64,000 bases of DNA from Nannobrachium achirus (GCA_963921795.1 OY997641.1:61571000-61634999); one strand, 5' to 3'. Positions 26,501 to 35,726 are shown, counted from the stretch's first letter. Made by a program: numbers and translations. The notes: generated by a model not told the origin, from the letters alone.

Positions 26501-26641
26501 TCTGGTTGGACACCCCTGTTTGACGGCATCAGCATAAGACATCTGAATAGGTATTTCATTACTACAGCTTGGAGCAGCACTAGAATGCTTGTTCTGCCAG
26601 AATGTTTTCTTAGCTTTACTTTTACCTTTCTTATTCGGCAT
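17576..26641 (-). CDS. Helentron Rep-helicase-endonuclease polyprotein, 3,021 aa, intact frame
   Basis: Rolling-circle transposase. Domains in order: residues about 95-270, peptidase-C76-like (GKQCVPNSL near 110; YAVIDSHARNCEG near 240); about 405-540, OTU cysteine protease (KGDGNCFFRAL near 415; late NGNHYDVV); about 630-810, a second C76-like domain (NKQCLCNSL near 638; FGLFDPHSR near 777); about 1000-1105, five 20-residue repeats (YVARRLANDPVFRLKRNQNM); about 1195-1310, a Cys-rich DUF6570-like region; about 1550-1750, Helitron-like N domain with the HUH motif GSPHIHSILW near 1745; MYITAYITK near 1930, the presumed catalytic tyrosine motif; PIF1 helicase with Walker A GGAGTGKS near 2287, Walker B IIVIDEVSM near 2372 and a late TIHKVQGMT; EEP endonuclease from 2735 (LTETHL, GDFNEN near 2885, LLDHIF near 2924); C-terminal C2H2 finger CPHCNKKC...HLRTH near 2997-3019. 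The first ATG (26639-26641) was taken as the start. There is no internal stop, so it looks potentially active or recently so. The EEP and OTU domains point to the Helentron branch. Confidence 0.93.
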   Translation of the reverse strand: MPNKKGKSKAKKTFWQNKHSSAAPSCSNEIPIQMSYADAVKQGCPTRHAFGISHHSQHTGQSNVIKNSGKNSDHESLDSTLIQGITTDCPQVSFVHGSFHQGHEQFGSYAGKQCVPNSLTAIIMSTVRNVFTWGSNDLDEILHHGNVLYASLSQAGKIGHRSGYVEVNELPSRHVLCNIPVSVIYGETFCGEVGVSEYDGGLQDMALPLDEAIQRVFVDFDACLFTLKGTTCAVVRENDWYAVIDSHARNCEGLVDGNGKSVLVYHAGIAKLYRNICNLAQSLCADGEQFDVTGVKVTVIDDTEQRYYAHKPSMMSTSSYTSRSLYSDVLKSTHSTVHAPKPCLMVDSSSTVNDIEIQDVIITDVITPKLSFKPLRSVDQDILCSQINVSNESAQTVEQSKDFAPMGDPCENKLIKGDGNCFFRALAFAICGNENNHLKIRRAIFKHLSQNTAAFQQYLRAGYESMQQYLTKSRMYYSGTWATEVEIFAAADLLQTTIMTFNNGIWIGWNGIFSSCLVTTGIQRCQAIYLNNTNGNHYDVVTCVKRKDDPFCCAGMCKNTAGEKMTTQSRKIQKNEIFKDCQMTQNDKECDRYKMDQVYQDHLDNYRYHNDESINQSGVISVTASYSQNAVKYHTRSRNKQCLCNSLIFLAFLHEKGALTSADLDRVLDRGDAMYNDIFNESLRKFAEKKWEGKKVEKPPAPGHLATDELPDRVCADKHQYHMTKNSRYGTLGEPESGALNEYLDLQSGLTCLLSEVKYALLVMSGLAIAIFRNRSGKFGLFDPHSRQPNGLPHFIGGHGTAVMRIFPQLSDMYNHIIEIQRIFETPQSCHYELMPVEFHSDDIPYLEDIVMSQQHNVDIDVEPMCEQEVATTSSAIQAETDVLGSSNTILLSTHDATCDESNMNMIETNAHLATSEMQNVNKDMLNKSKYCKERRRKQKRGAKAMTSHNDITIKAKSRMEADKRQKKENYTKNREQKKSCMKSYITRRRRQDADFKETEKSYFARHLANDPVFRQKRNQNMKTYVARRLANDPVFRLKRNQNMKTYVARRLANDPVFRLKRNQNMKTYVARRLANDPVFRLKRNQNMKTYVARRLANDPVFRLKHNQIMARLIKNNYRHDRAFRMIHKIRCAMKIKIGYRRKNIQRKQTIQPEEPSTETSLIQTEPVTQIGPMIQTETEDRNSEILKAISNFRLQIKKGPTHVCTVCLRALFPNQVRKCIRTKYVKNPHVVSACLTGKYVHVCNAKCRDPQQCKVPNERKKEWICPTCHGYLERGIMPPLAEANNLELAPIPPELFDLNILERHLVSKHIAFAKIIALPKGQQRAICGNVVCVPSEVEATVNVLPRLRSESQVLRVKLKRRLCFKGHQLSQTVSWTKLVRALHTLQNINPIYENITIRDEAELCDPTINEEEDNQVEIMEDDYDEDEWMDIDRCEFNALNQPQNGLADEERHIDILMCDDNQKQDQSEDAEQDGDQPTGGIVLESCLQPSDIAEELLTYSEGIYSVAPAEGNKPVSFFKTPKLECSAFPVQFPTGQNAFDDERPQRLSPSSYFKSRLMNVDARFARDTNYLFFAQFVTEIHLATSSMTIQLRKGKPVTRDGRKITSRMLQDKHEVQRLVRYKDAIRFMHPLRGTPAYWEKSTRDLFAMIRQLGKPTFFGTFSAAEMRWPEVIKAIKRQEGEEVNFGELDWTTKCEILRSNPVTTMRMFDKRVDELYRLMHCDAQPIGPVVDHFYRLEYQNRGSPHIHSILWVDGAPVYDEDPYEKVCEFIDKYITAQLPDPNTEPELYRKVTQLQTHSRNHSKSCRKNNKSGCRFGFPKPPANKTTITRPSLTDNLEVLNTAKKKLKPMIELLNDPQIASMDLSQILDKCNLSWQEYTESLEVLSSSNQVILKRDPKDCMINAYNRDLLDAWDANMDLQYILNGYSVIMYITAYITKAEHGMSEYLKAMIENSHQDDINMSELGEMRQVMQAYTKKREVSAQECVTRVCGIKMKKCSRKVLFIPTDDNRLKMSYPLSRLESKTPDSEDVWMTGLTEKYYARPERQDFEEMCLADFASTCRVVYGNQKKGEGVLPLLNKMGFITKRSKGKPAVIRYHRVSQEKNPEEFCGTLLKLYLPHRGTSQLKSRRFPTYQSFLTSASVQLPGSDCVQFVSELVSQNRSKYEKYSQEIESAIEEFEKNGPMRDEWCNLAPESELVRLECIAEREAGHLDDGHEQEDVPEYSNQAEAGRTGTAPMEALEINPVVLRQMYQSLNQKQASIFYTIRDWCIKRVCGLEAEQFLLYINGGAGTGKSHLIKCIYSEASKILRKLPRNSEEIDISKPTVLLTAFTGTAAFNISGKTLHSILKLPRSLVIPCVGLGNKLDEVRAELSNAEIIVIDEVSMISKKLFAYVDERLRQVKGIRRPFGGMSVLAVGDFYQLPPVKQKLLCLYEPCEIDRWRDHFKMITLTEIMRQKDDLAYAETLNRIRVKKKSEALTEADRALLSQAITEPALCPKDVLHIFGTNPEVDEHNKDTIKLIHSDITNIDADDYKKQQGRMVRQAKPCEGKKTDLPDTLQVALGAPVMLTRNIDVDDGLVNGTFGKIARIVTCEKDGAMYTQMIGLQLDNKNAGQRHRGKASGGPDDVVYIERVEDNLKQGVIRRQFPMRLAFACTIHKVQGMTTSTAVVSLKSVFEKGMAYVALSRVNSLSGLHIIDMDESKIYSNPGITAALESMTQVCFDDIMPLAHSTQTLNRPDTLSIIHHNTEGLAPHINDIKCHHELCLADVLCLTETHLQGSFVADSLHLEGYSMFKRNRHVSYTNDSCMANTNGGGVAVYVKSHIQAREKQYIHNVTDLEFIVVKVEAPLNALIAAVYRPPTYNVDSFISNLKNLLDSLEIMDHHPIIVCGDFNENLLSSTPHPIFDVFESRGYVQVITGATTEKNTLLDHIFISRPQHCIQSGILQTYYSYHNPVYCVITSNVSVESTLVQHYEAKRTKRKQQGSNTKTPQTTTTMTTDHICPHCNKKCKSRAGLTSHLRTHK
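23330..23645 (-). repeat. 60-bp coding tandem repeat inside the Helentron frame
   Basis: Four nearly identical 60-bp units and one diverged unit; the core GGGTCATTAGCCAAACGCCT recurs every 60 bases. It encodes the Lys/Arg-rich 20-residue repeat near residues 1000-1105. The unit is a multiple of three, so changes in copy number keep the frame. Confidence 0.95.
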
Positions 26642-26995
26642 GTTGAATAATGATTAGAAATTCACTTGGCAGAGAGTGTATAATTGTGTGGTTCACTATA
26701 GTGTAGTTCAAAGATGTTGACTCACCAAGGTTGGGTACGTTGGTCTGATGACAAGGAGAAACAAGGATCCTATCAACTCGTATCTGTAATTTTCCTGTCA
26801 ATGTATGTTCACAAAAAACAGGATAGATTGTGGAAAAAACAGGATAGAGGAGAGAGTGGAGAATGATGTCTTTCAAAGAAAGCTTATCTGAGCTTTGATC
26901 TGAAAGGTTTGCTTTTAATTTGTCACTTAGTTTTTTTCACTTTTTTTTTCACTTTGTTTTTTCACTTTGTTTCTTTGTTGTTTTTGATTGTTGTC

Positions 26996-27230
26996 TGTTT
27001 ATAAAGATAGAGTGGGACAGAGGTAGAATAAGGACAGATAGAATGAGATGTCTTTACGGTCGCTTATCTCCCGATTAGGGAGTCTTACTGGTAAAGATAG
27101 AGTGGGACAGAGGTAGAATAAGGACAGATAGAATGAGATGTCTTTAATAAAGATAGAGTGGGACAGAGGAAGAATAAGGACAGATAGAATGAGATGTCTT
27201 TAATAAAGATAGAGTGGGACAGAGGTAGAG
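26996..27230. repeat. Tandem repeat, about 55 bp, at the Helentron 5' side
   Basis: Four units begin AAAGATAGAGTGGGACAGAG and end GAATGAGATGTCTTTA (about 27004, 27093, 27149 and 27204). A short hairpin CTCCCGATTAGGGAG at 27068 lies between units 1 and 2. Related sequence near 26840 links the array to the Helentron leader. Confidence 0.85.
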
Positions 27231-27951
27231 GAAGTTGAGGGAGAATGCTTTTTTAAATAGAGATGTCAACGACTGCACATTAGTGGTTTCACCTGCAAAG
27301 AGACAGAAAACATACCTTTATTAAATTGTACACACAAAAACACACACATGTACGTACACACACCAGAGTCCTGCAGCGGGTTGGGGCCCTGTGGGTACCC
27401 GCGGAAACGGGCGGAATATGTACTATTATAAATTTGCAGGGATGGGGATTGGGGACGGGCGGAGCGCGACTAAACACGGGCGGGCGACATTTTACAGTGA
27501 AAATCAGACAACCGTTTCTGCCTAAAACAAGGTCACAAGAGCGAACACATGTGAACAGTAGGACAGAACCACGGCATGCATACAGCACTGTTTCCACCTA
27601 AACGTCAAATCACACAAATGGAGCGGCTGCAGCTGGAGCACACACACACAGTCACAGGAGGACACGGACACACAACACGTAACTGAATAAGGGCGCGAGT
27701 GAACTTCTTGCCTAGCGCGATGTAGTTGCCCAATTGCTGTGATCAGAAAGGTGCATTTTCCGACGGCGTGCAGGGACGATCAACTATGGAGTGAAAATAG
27801 AGTGCGATGCCATTGGAAGAACGCACGCACGGCTGTAGGCTATTTACTTTAATGCATGTATCACGGCCATGGGTAACGGGGTGGCAACCGGTCCTTTTTT
27901 TGACGGACGGGGCGGATCTGGTTTTTATTTTTATATAATCACGGGTAGACG

Positions 27952-29990
27952 CAGGGCTGGATCTAGCCTTTAGCACTAGGTGAGGCAGGATAAATGATAG
28001 GGGGATGGCCTGGGTGAGAAATAAAATGGGGGACAAACCCCCTAAAACACCCGAAATGCATAGAAACCTAAGCATTTTGTCACACTTATCTATCTATAAA
28101 TGCGACAAATCTCTGTCTGTCTGTTTGTTTGTTTGTAATCCGCGTATCTCGAGAACCGTTCGTCCCACCGGCTTCAGATTCGGCACGCGCGTTCCCCGCC
28201 GCCGCGCGGAGTGCAGTGCCGGGCCTCGACCCGACCCGACTCGCGGTTTTCCGAAACCGGCGCGAAACGTTCGGAATCTCCTTATGCGGAGCTGATTGTT
28301 GACATCAGGCTGTTCCGGAGGAAGCGCTGACTCATTGTGACATCACTTCATAAAAGGCTCTGACATCACGTACGCCACATGAGTCAACAAAAAATCTCTG
28401 TGAATGTGTATGTATGTATGTAATCCGAGTATCTCTAAACCATTCTTCCCACGTTCTCCATATATGGGCATAAAATGAATGCCCGTATGCGGAACTGATG
28501 TCTGACATCAGAGTTTTCCCCGACCCGACTCGCGGTTTTCCGAAACCGGCGCGAAACGTTCGGAATCTCCTTATGCGGAGCTGATTGTTGACATCAGGCT
28601 GTTCCGGAGGAAGCGCTGACTCATTGTGACATCACTTCATAAAAGGCTCTGACATCACGTACGCCACATGAGTCAACAAAAAATCTCTGTGAATGTGTAT
28701 GTATGTATGTAATCCGAGTATCTCTAAACCATTCTTCCCACGTTCTCCATATATGGGCATAAAATGAATGCCCGTATGCGGAACTGATGTCTGACATCAG
28801 AGTTTTCCGCAACCGGTACTGTATGTGCAGAGATCTCCATATATGGGCATAAGGGGACAATGGCAAACAGATGGTCAAAACGGGTCCTATGACAACAGGT
28901 ATATTGGGGTTTGCATTAAAGGGTGGGGACAAAGGCTAACAGATGGTCAAAACGGGTCCTATGACAACAGGTATATTGGGGTTTGCATTAAAGGGTGGGG
29001 GCCGGCACTCCTCGACCCGACCCGACTCGCGGTTTTCCGAAACCGGCGCGAAACGTTCGGAATCTCCTTATGCGGAGCTGATTGTTGACATCAGGCTGTT
29101 CCGGAGGAAGCGCTGACTCATTGTGACATCACTTCATAAAAGGCTCTGACATCACGTACGCCACATGAGTCAACAAAAAATCTCTGTGAATGTGTATGTA
29201 TGTATGTAATCCGAGTATCTCTAAACCATTCTTCCCACGTTCTCCATATATGGGCATAAAATGAATGCCCGTATGCGGAACTGATGTCTGACATCAGAGT
29301 TTTCCGCAACCGGTACTGTGTGTGCAGAGATCTCCATATATGGGCATAAGGGGACAATGGCAAACAGATGGTCAAAACGGGTCCTATGACAACAGGTATA
29401 TTGGGGTTTGATTAAAGGGTGGGGACAAAGGCTAACAGATGGTCAAAACGGGTCCTATGACAACAGGTATATTGGGGTTTGCATTAAAGGGTGGGGCAGG
29501 CATAAAATGGACGCAAATAGACAGATATCTCCATATATGGGCATATGGGCATAAAATGGACCCAGAACTATATCTGCAGTGATCTCCATGTATGGACATA
29601 AAATGGACGCCGACAGACAGACAGATACAGATATCTCCATATATGGGCATAAATGGACACAGGCAAACAGATGGTCAAAACGGGTCCTATGACAACAGGT
29701 ATAATGGGGTTTGCATTAAAGGGCGGGGCATTCATTCTCTATTTACATCGTTCCCGAGTTGGCCAGGTCGCCGACTAGACGCTGGGCCGCCCCTAGTACC
29801 TATAACACACAATACAAACAACAGGTCTTACACCTATCTATCTCTCTCTCTAATATCTTAGTTGTAGCATAACATTTCAAATAGTTTAATATTTTTGACA
29901 TTTTAGATTTTTGCATGCCATGTTTGGTGGGGCAGACAGGGCATTTAGCGGGGCATTGCCCCCCCTCGCCTATGCCTAGATCCGGTTCTG
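27952..29990. mobile_element. Inner hAT-type element nested in the outer one
   Basis: The ends CAGGGCTGGATCTAGCC and GCCTAGATCCGGTTCTG are inverted repeats, with the perfect 8-bp TSD GGTAGACG at 27944-27951 and 29991-29998. It is 2,039 bp long, mostly the tandem array at 28217-29740, with no transposase frame. Confidence 0.88.
28217..29740. repeat. Complex tandem array, about 300-490 bp units
   Basis: CGACCCGACTCGCGGTTTTC recurs near 28229, 28523 and 29024, and CTGATTGTTGACATCAGGCT in each unit. A 75-bp sub-repeat (AACAGATGGTCAAAACGGGT, TGACAACAGGTATATTGGGG) occurs five times. The frames found in it repeat with the array and are not genes. It carries seven perfect CCATATATGG words. Confidence 0.9.
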
Positions 29991-30074
29991 GGTAGACGGG
30001 TGGTCCACAGATCTGATTAATGATGGGCGGGGCGGGCGCGGGTTATCAAAATTGGACCCGTGCAGGACTCTCTG

Positions 30075-30107
<33 letters not shown>

Positions 30108-30363
30108 ATATATATATATATATACTTTTTTTTAATGCTATTGGTATTAAGACCTTGACTGCAGATCTGGACATTCAAACTGTAAAATGGAAATGTTTTT
30201 TACACAAATTGGGAAAATGTTGTTTATGTGTGCTAAAATATAATTGGTTCTCACTAATGCTCATTATTGCTACTTAGTATGAAAGCCTCTATGTCCTGTC
30301 TGACATCACAATGACATGCATCACAATGACATCACAAATTCACAATATAGCTCAGTGGTTCTT

Positions 30364-30552
30364 GGGGCCTTTTCAAGCCAAGGCAAGGATTTGGCTCTGG
30401 AACCACAAAAAAATTTGGATTTTGTGGTTCCAGTTCCGAACCAACTTTTACGGTTCTGAACCAACTCCGGTTCTCGGTGGAAAAGCTCTGGTTCATCCCA
30501 TAGGCGGGAGAGAGAACCAGAACCGGTTCTTTGCCGGTGGAAAAGGCCCCAT
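30364..30552. mobile_element. Short TIR element (GGGGCCTTTTC ends)
   Basis: GGGGCCTTTTCAAGCCAAGG at the left and TTGCCGGTGGAAAAGGCCCC at the right are imperfect inverted ends around 190 bp. No TSD was recognised. Frames within it are chance. Confidence 0.5.
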
Positions 30553-30661
30553 AAAGTGGATTCAAGGGACTCTGTGGGTTCCTTTTGGGGGGCACTAAAT
30601 TGAACCATACGTATGTAACTTTGACATTAAACAAATGGAACCAGATTGTACACTGTCAGAG

Positions 30662-30953
30662 TTAAAGGTGTAGTTCACCCCCAAAATGACATTTTTTCTA
30701 TTGATTAGTCACGCCATGGAGACTAGAGTTCAATAATATTTTTTGGTTTTTGTCACATTCCTAAGACAAAAATTTTATTCGAGTAAATGTATCCCCATTG
30801 ATTCCAGATGAACGAATGGGGGTACATTTATTGTTATCACATTTTTGTCTTAGGAATGCGACAAAAAACTAAAAATATTATTGAACTCTAGTCTCCATGG
30901 CGTGACTAATCAATAGAAAAAAAAGTCATTTTGGGGGTGAACTACTCCTTTAA
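30662..30953. mobile_element. TTAA-flanked foldback miniature element 1
   Basis: TTAA, then AGGTGTAGTTCACCCCCAAA. Its near-perfect inverse ends in TTAA at 30950-30953. The inverted arms extend about 120 bp each (AGACTAGAGTTCAATAATAT against ATATTATTGAACTCTAGTCT). A TTAA target suggests piggyBac- or Kolobok-like mobilisation. Common in fish. Confidence 0.85.
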
Positions 30954-32625
30954 GGGGAGACCTTGAAATTTGAAAGTTTGAGAAACACTGATATAGCTAA
31001 CCTGTTCTGACATCACCTCATCCCAGCTAAGCAGAATGATATGGGGCTCTTAAGTCTGACATCATTTTGTAGGCGGATGAGAACGTCTGGTGCCGTTACT
31101 ATAACCTAATTTTTCTCCTCTTTCTTGTTGAGAGGAAAGTGATAGAATTATACTTTAGTCGTTATTTTTGTCTCGGATCTGTTGAAATAGCGAGGGACAC
31201 AGCACTGCCCATAAATATAAATCTGCTTGGGGGTCTGACTACGAAATGATGTCACGGCTTAAAAGCCCCATCACAATGATATTGAAAATTTATGTTCTCC
31301 TTGTCCCTTTTATACCCATATATGGAGATCCCTGATGTCATCAATATCATCCCAGCTCAGCAGAAGGATATAGCTGACCCGTTCTGACATCACAATGATG
31401 TTGCAAATTAATTCCATCCTTGTCCCTTTTATGCCCATATGTGTCATCAATATTAATCCTATGTGCGTCACACCTCATCCCAGTGTGTGTGACATCTCAT
31501 CCCAGTTCATCCATATAGGGCCACATTTTGGCCAACTTAATCAACCAACTGCAACGCAAGTCACAATTGCAAATTAATTCCATCCTTGTCAGAAATCCCT
31601 GATGTCATTAATATTAAGTCCATATCTGGGAATGCCCATATATGGACATATTGTGTGGTCCATGACATCAAACATCTATGATGTCAGACATCAGTCATCT
31701 CCATGTTTGGGGAAATATGGCCACACTTTGTCAACTTAAACAATCAACCTGGTTTGTGAATTTTGGTGAAATTTGATCCCATAAATAGACAAAGAAGCAG
31801 CAGCACACACTATAGCCAAAGTGGCAATATTTATTTTAAGACGCAGAGGGAAAGTTGATTCCATGCCAGTGCCATGGGATCAACAGCACCAGTGCTCGCC
31901 CAGCAGTCTGCTGTCACCCAGACGTCTTACTGGTAAGATCACTATTTCTGTCACTCTGTGTGTCATTGGTGAACTGTGAACAGTTCAGAAACCTGCCTAC
32001 TAGTGACATCATCAGGAGGCAGCCTTTATATTTTCTCTCAGTAAGAGACAGACTGTAATTTGCTTAATTCAAATCGCTGATGTCATTGGGCAGGTTTCTG
32101 AACTGTCCATAGTCCATGGATGAGACAGAGTGAGTAAATGAAAATTGTCTTATGAGCATGAGTGATGACCAATTATACAAAGGTAATGTTGAAAAAAGGT
32201 GATATGCTCCTTTAGTGCACATTCAGGTGAGAAAAAAAGAACTGCTATGCATTCATAATCACATAAACACTCATTCGCAGCAGAGTCTGAATAGACTAAA
32301 CAAATTAATGCAATAATAAGAAACACCTCTCTGTGGAGTTCTCTCTAGTGATTGGATAAAATTGGTATTCTGACATGTAAATATATTTTCTGTTGCTAAA
32401 GACTTGAGATGGGGAGACCCCTTTTACTGAACAAACACTGTTGATCTTGGTTGTTTTTTTCAGGCCAAGGACCTGGATGAGAGAAACGCAGCAGAGACCC
32501 CCAATAGATATTGCATGAAATTGTGCTGCAGATTAAACCTTTTCCAGAGATAGCTTCAGACTTGTTTGACAACACCATCATCACTGTTGCTTATACATGA
32601 TTCATGTATTTTTAGACATTTAATC
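30954..32625. other. Noncoding, dispersed repeat fragments
   Basis: Contains a diverged copy of the 4255-4420 repeat (31050-31200) and repeated words such as TGACATCACAATGATGTTGC and CCCATATATGG (31316 and 31636). It also holds a weak inverted pair around TTCAGAAACCTGCC (31985) and GGCAGGTTTCTGAACTG (32089). No credible gene. Confidence 0.45.
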
Positions 32626-32633
32626 ACTTAAAC

Positions 32634-33072
32634 CAGGGGTTTTCAATGTTTTCAGGCCAAGGACCCCTTAGTTGAGAGAGAGATGAAGCAGGGACCCCCA
32701 CAACCTTTTCATAGATTCCATATAGTTTCATTGTTTTACAGCACAATCATCAGTGTATTTTGGATTCATGTCAAATTGTGTTTTCAGATACGTATTTTAC
32801 CACTTCAGTGACATTTCACTCTGTAGTCAGTCTGCTCTTTTTCCCCCTCTACACCAAACGTCTTTGCCGAAAATAGCCGATCTACAAGCTCACAGCTGCG
32901 AGGCGTTGTGAGCTTGTAGATCTGCTATTTTTGGCTTAAGTTCTCAGAATATGATTCAAGCAGTTAATATAAAAAGGGGAAAAAGGTTTCTATCACACAA
33001 CGATTTGGAGGACCCCCTGTAGTAACTCTGAGGAACCCCTAGGGGTCCCGGACCCCCTGTTGAAGACCCCTG
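32634..33072. mobile_element. Complete hAT-type miniature element, 439 bp
   Basis: Ends CAGGGGTTTTCAA and TTGAAGACCCCTG. The perfect 8-bp TSD is ACTTAAAC (32626-32633 and 33073-33080). A full GATCTACAAGCTC palindrome sits inside at 32868-32934. The source of the minisatellite at 6474-6852 is recognisable in its left end. Confidence 0.93.
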
Positions 33073-33080
33073 ACTTAAAC

Positions 33081-33510
33081 CATAAAACATAATGTGACAT
33101 TTCACTCTGTAGTCAGTCTGCTCTTTTTCCCCCTCTACACCAAACGTCTTGGCCGAAAATAGCCGATCTACAAGCTCACAACGCCTCGCGCTACCCCTGT
33201 AGTAACTCTGAGGACCCCCTAGGGGTCCCAGACCTCCTATTGAAGACCCCTGACTTAAACCCTCAAAACTTGACCTTTGATTTGCGCTTTTTTCTCTCTA
33301 CACCAAATGTCTTTGACAAATGCCATTTTTTTCTCTCTACACCAAATGTCTTTGCCAAAAATAATCTATAAGTTCACAATGTATCACACCGCAACATGTT
33401 GTGAGCTTGTAGATCGGCTATTTATACGGGACTACACAAATATTGTGTGGCTCCACTGTACTAATCTTGAGGTCCCACTAGGGGTCCTGGATCCCCTACT
33501 GAGAATACAG
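33081..33510. repeat. Partial duplicates of the preceding hAT element
   Basis: 33099-33254 repeats the right half of 32634-33072 and again ends CCCCTG-ACTTAAAC, so it looks like a local duplication that included the TSD. A further diverged right half runs to about 33510 (CACTAGGGGTCCTGGATCCC), with a full palindrome at 33356-33425. Confidence 0.8.
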
Positions 33511-35085
33511 CAATAGCATAGCAAGGATTACAATTAGAATATAGATTAATCAAAAACATAATTGATAGAATAATAGTTAATAAAATATTACACAGCTGCA
33601 ACACTTAAAATGTATTAGGATTATTGTGGCCCTAAGTGTGACAACCATTGACAGCACAACTGAAAGCTAAAAATGTGGTTACAGTATTTCATGTGCAATG
33701 CCTGTGTCTGTGCCAGCATAGAGAGCACTCCTTGTACCATTAAGTGACTGTAATCAGCATTATGGCCTCACCTGTGTTCAACTGTGAAATGTCTGTTGTG
33801 CTACTACACTTTATCCTGCACAGGGGTTATCTAACATTACATAATAAAAATAAACAACTGTAGGCTATTAGTACATTTGGAAAACTAACTAACTAAGCTC
33901 CATAATTGTGTTGGTCAAACTGGCAAATGTATCAAAGATATAATTGGGTCATGTCCAAAATGTTTGTATTGTTAGGTGAAACAGACATCTTACCTTCAGA
34001 GATAATGTAGAAAGAATGAAGTCAAGCTGCACATCTTCCAGGATATTAGCTGATTTTCAAAATAAGAGCTGTCTGTTGAGCTTTTGCATGTGAATCAGGT
34101 ACTTGGAAAAATACATGGAGTACTTTTACTTTGATACTGTCAGTAATTCACCTTATTCTCCAGGGTGGCAGCTTGATTCAATATCGTGTCACTTCCTCCC
34201 TAACAGACGGCAGGTGTAATACAGGTAATCAGTGCGTTGCCAGATTTAGCAAAAGAAACAAGCTGCCAAGTTTATGAAAACAAGCCCAAAAGAAGCAACT
34301 AGGCTTACCTTTACTGTTATTTGAAAATAACAAATCTACATGCTCACAACATGTCACATCACAACATGTTATCAGCTTAGATTTGCTATTTTATAAAAAA
34401 TATATATTGAGAGAAAAAAGTAATAGAAACAACAAAAATCTTTTATGGGCTCCCTGACACAACATATTCTCTGATGAAGGTCCACAAATATTAACTTGGG
34501 GGTACTTGACATGAAAAAACATGGGAACTGTTGATCTAAAAACATTGCGAAGCATAACCAAAACTAGAAATACTGTTCCTACGAAACAGTGCGGACTCAC
34601 TTCAGGCCAAATAAAGATCCCAGGTAGATCTCTCCTTGACTGTGTTGTATGCGTGTGTAGATTTTATGCTTGGCTCTGGTTGATCAGCTGTTTCCATTCT
34701 ACTTTTGCTATTGAAGCCACTAGAGGCACACATATCCTACAAATGGTCTCCTAAATGGGAGCCGGTGTCTGACGGTAAATCATGTGAATGTCCTATATTT
34801 ACTGGTACTAGTGTGTGGTGCTGGGAAAAAGAAAGGTCCATCATAAAGTAAAGTTTCTATTGATGTGTGTCAATGAAAAAAGTCATTTTGAAAATGTTGT
34901 GAATATTATGTGGCTTGTGTCGATTCAATATTTATTTCAGTGACCATGGGGTTAAAGAATGGTTCGGAATCTGTGTTCACGTTCACTCCCCCATTGGAAT
35001 GAATAGACTTCAACCTGCTTCCAATCTCCTAAAAAGGCCGTCCACCCACACATACGGGAGGTAAACCGGACATGGCAAGTCTTGC
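33511..35085. other. Noncoding stretch with one palindrome
   Basis: AT-rich sequence without gene-like frames or conserved motifs that I recognise. A diverged GATCTACA-family palindrome lies at 34318-34393 (ACATGCTCACAACATG and its inverse). Confidence 0.45.
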
Positions 35086-35089
35086 TATT

Positions 35090-35330
35090 TCCGTCTTGGG
35101 TGGTAGTTTAGAGTTATGCACTGAGTGGGTTGCAGGCTACTAACCCTTGTCTTGGGTGGTAGTTTAGAGTTATGCACTGAGTGGGTTGCAGGATACTAAC
35201 CCTTGTCTTGGGTGGTAGTTTAGAGTTATGCACTGAGTGGGTTGCAGGATACTAACCCTTGTCTTGGGTGGTAGTTTAGAGTTATGCACTGAGTGGGTTG
35301 CAGGAAACTAACCCTTTTTGTCTTGGGAGG
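35090..35330. repeat. Minisatellite, about 60 bp, four units
   Basis: Units contain CTTGGGTGGTAGTTTAGAGT and TATGCACTGAGTGGGTTGCA, are nearly identical, and end ACTAACCCTT. Confidence 0.92.
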
Positions 35331-35335
35331 TGAGC

Positions 35336-35726
35336 TTAAAGGACGACTTCACCACTTTTCATATAAATGGTCCTCATTGATTCATGTCATGATAAAATAG
35401 CACTTTAATTTTTCTACTCTGTTTGTGTCTCATAGGAGGGCTCTGGGGAGTTCAGAAAACTGTCTGCCAGTGTCATCATCGATGGGAAATCCAAGCTAAT
35501 AGAAACTGCAGGCTTTCTATTCCTGAAAAGTTGCAAGGTTATAAAACAAGTCATTGTTCTCACCATAATAAAATATATTTTTCAAAAATGTCACTGGCAG
35601 ATGGTTTCTGAACTGCCCACAGCCCTCCTAAGAGTCGCAGACAAGTAGATTGCAATTTTATTGTGAACGTTGGTGAGGACCAGTTTATATGAAGATAGGT
35701 TGAAAAGTGGTGAAGTCGTCCTTTAA
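35336..35726. mobile_element. TTAA-flanked foldback miniature element 2
   Basis: TTAA, then AGGACGACTTCACCACTTTT; the other end is AAAAGTGGTGAAGTCGTCCT, then TTAA. The inner sequence is also partly inverted (GAGGGCTCTGGGGAGTTCAG against CTGAACTGCCCACAGCCCTC). Distinct from element 1. Confidence 0.85.

Larger units (their letters stand above)
17450..27240 (-). mobile_element. Autonomous Helentron (Helitron2-type), borders approximate
   Basis: The element is defined by the giant minus-strand frame at 17576-26641. The upstream (5') flank at 26996-27230 holds four units of a roughly 55-bp repeat that resembles sequence at 26840-26885 just before the start codon, so it probably belongs to the element. 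The 3' limit below 17576 could not be fixed: no convincing terminal hairpin plus CTRR end or asymmetric inverted repeat was identified by eye. Helentrons insert without TSDs, so the borders need comparison with other copies. Confidence 0.7.
27364..30074. mobile_element. Outer hAT-type element
   Basis: The ends CAGAGTCCTGCAGCGGGT and ACCCGTGCAGGACTCTCTG are inverted repeats. The element is flanked by ACACACAC on both sides, an 8-bp TSD within a CA tract (so weak on its own). Its interior has GC-rich GGGCGGG words. It is split by the inner hAT element at 27952-29990. It has no transposase. Confidence 0.75.

Noticed and set aside
28005-29861. Several 60-110 aa frames in the 28-30 kb array
   Set aside because: They recur with the tandem units, have no recognisable domain and lie inside a hAT element.
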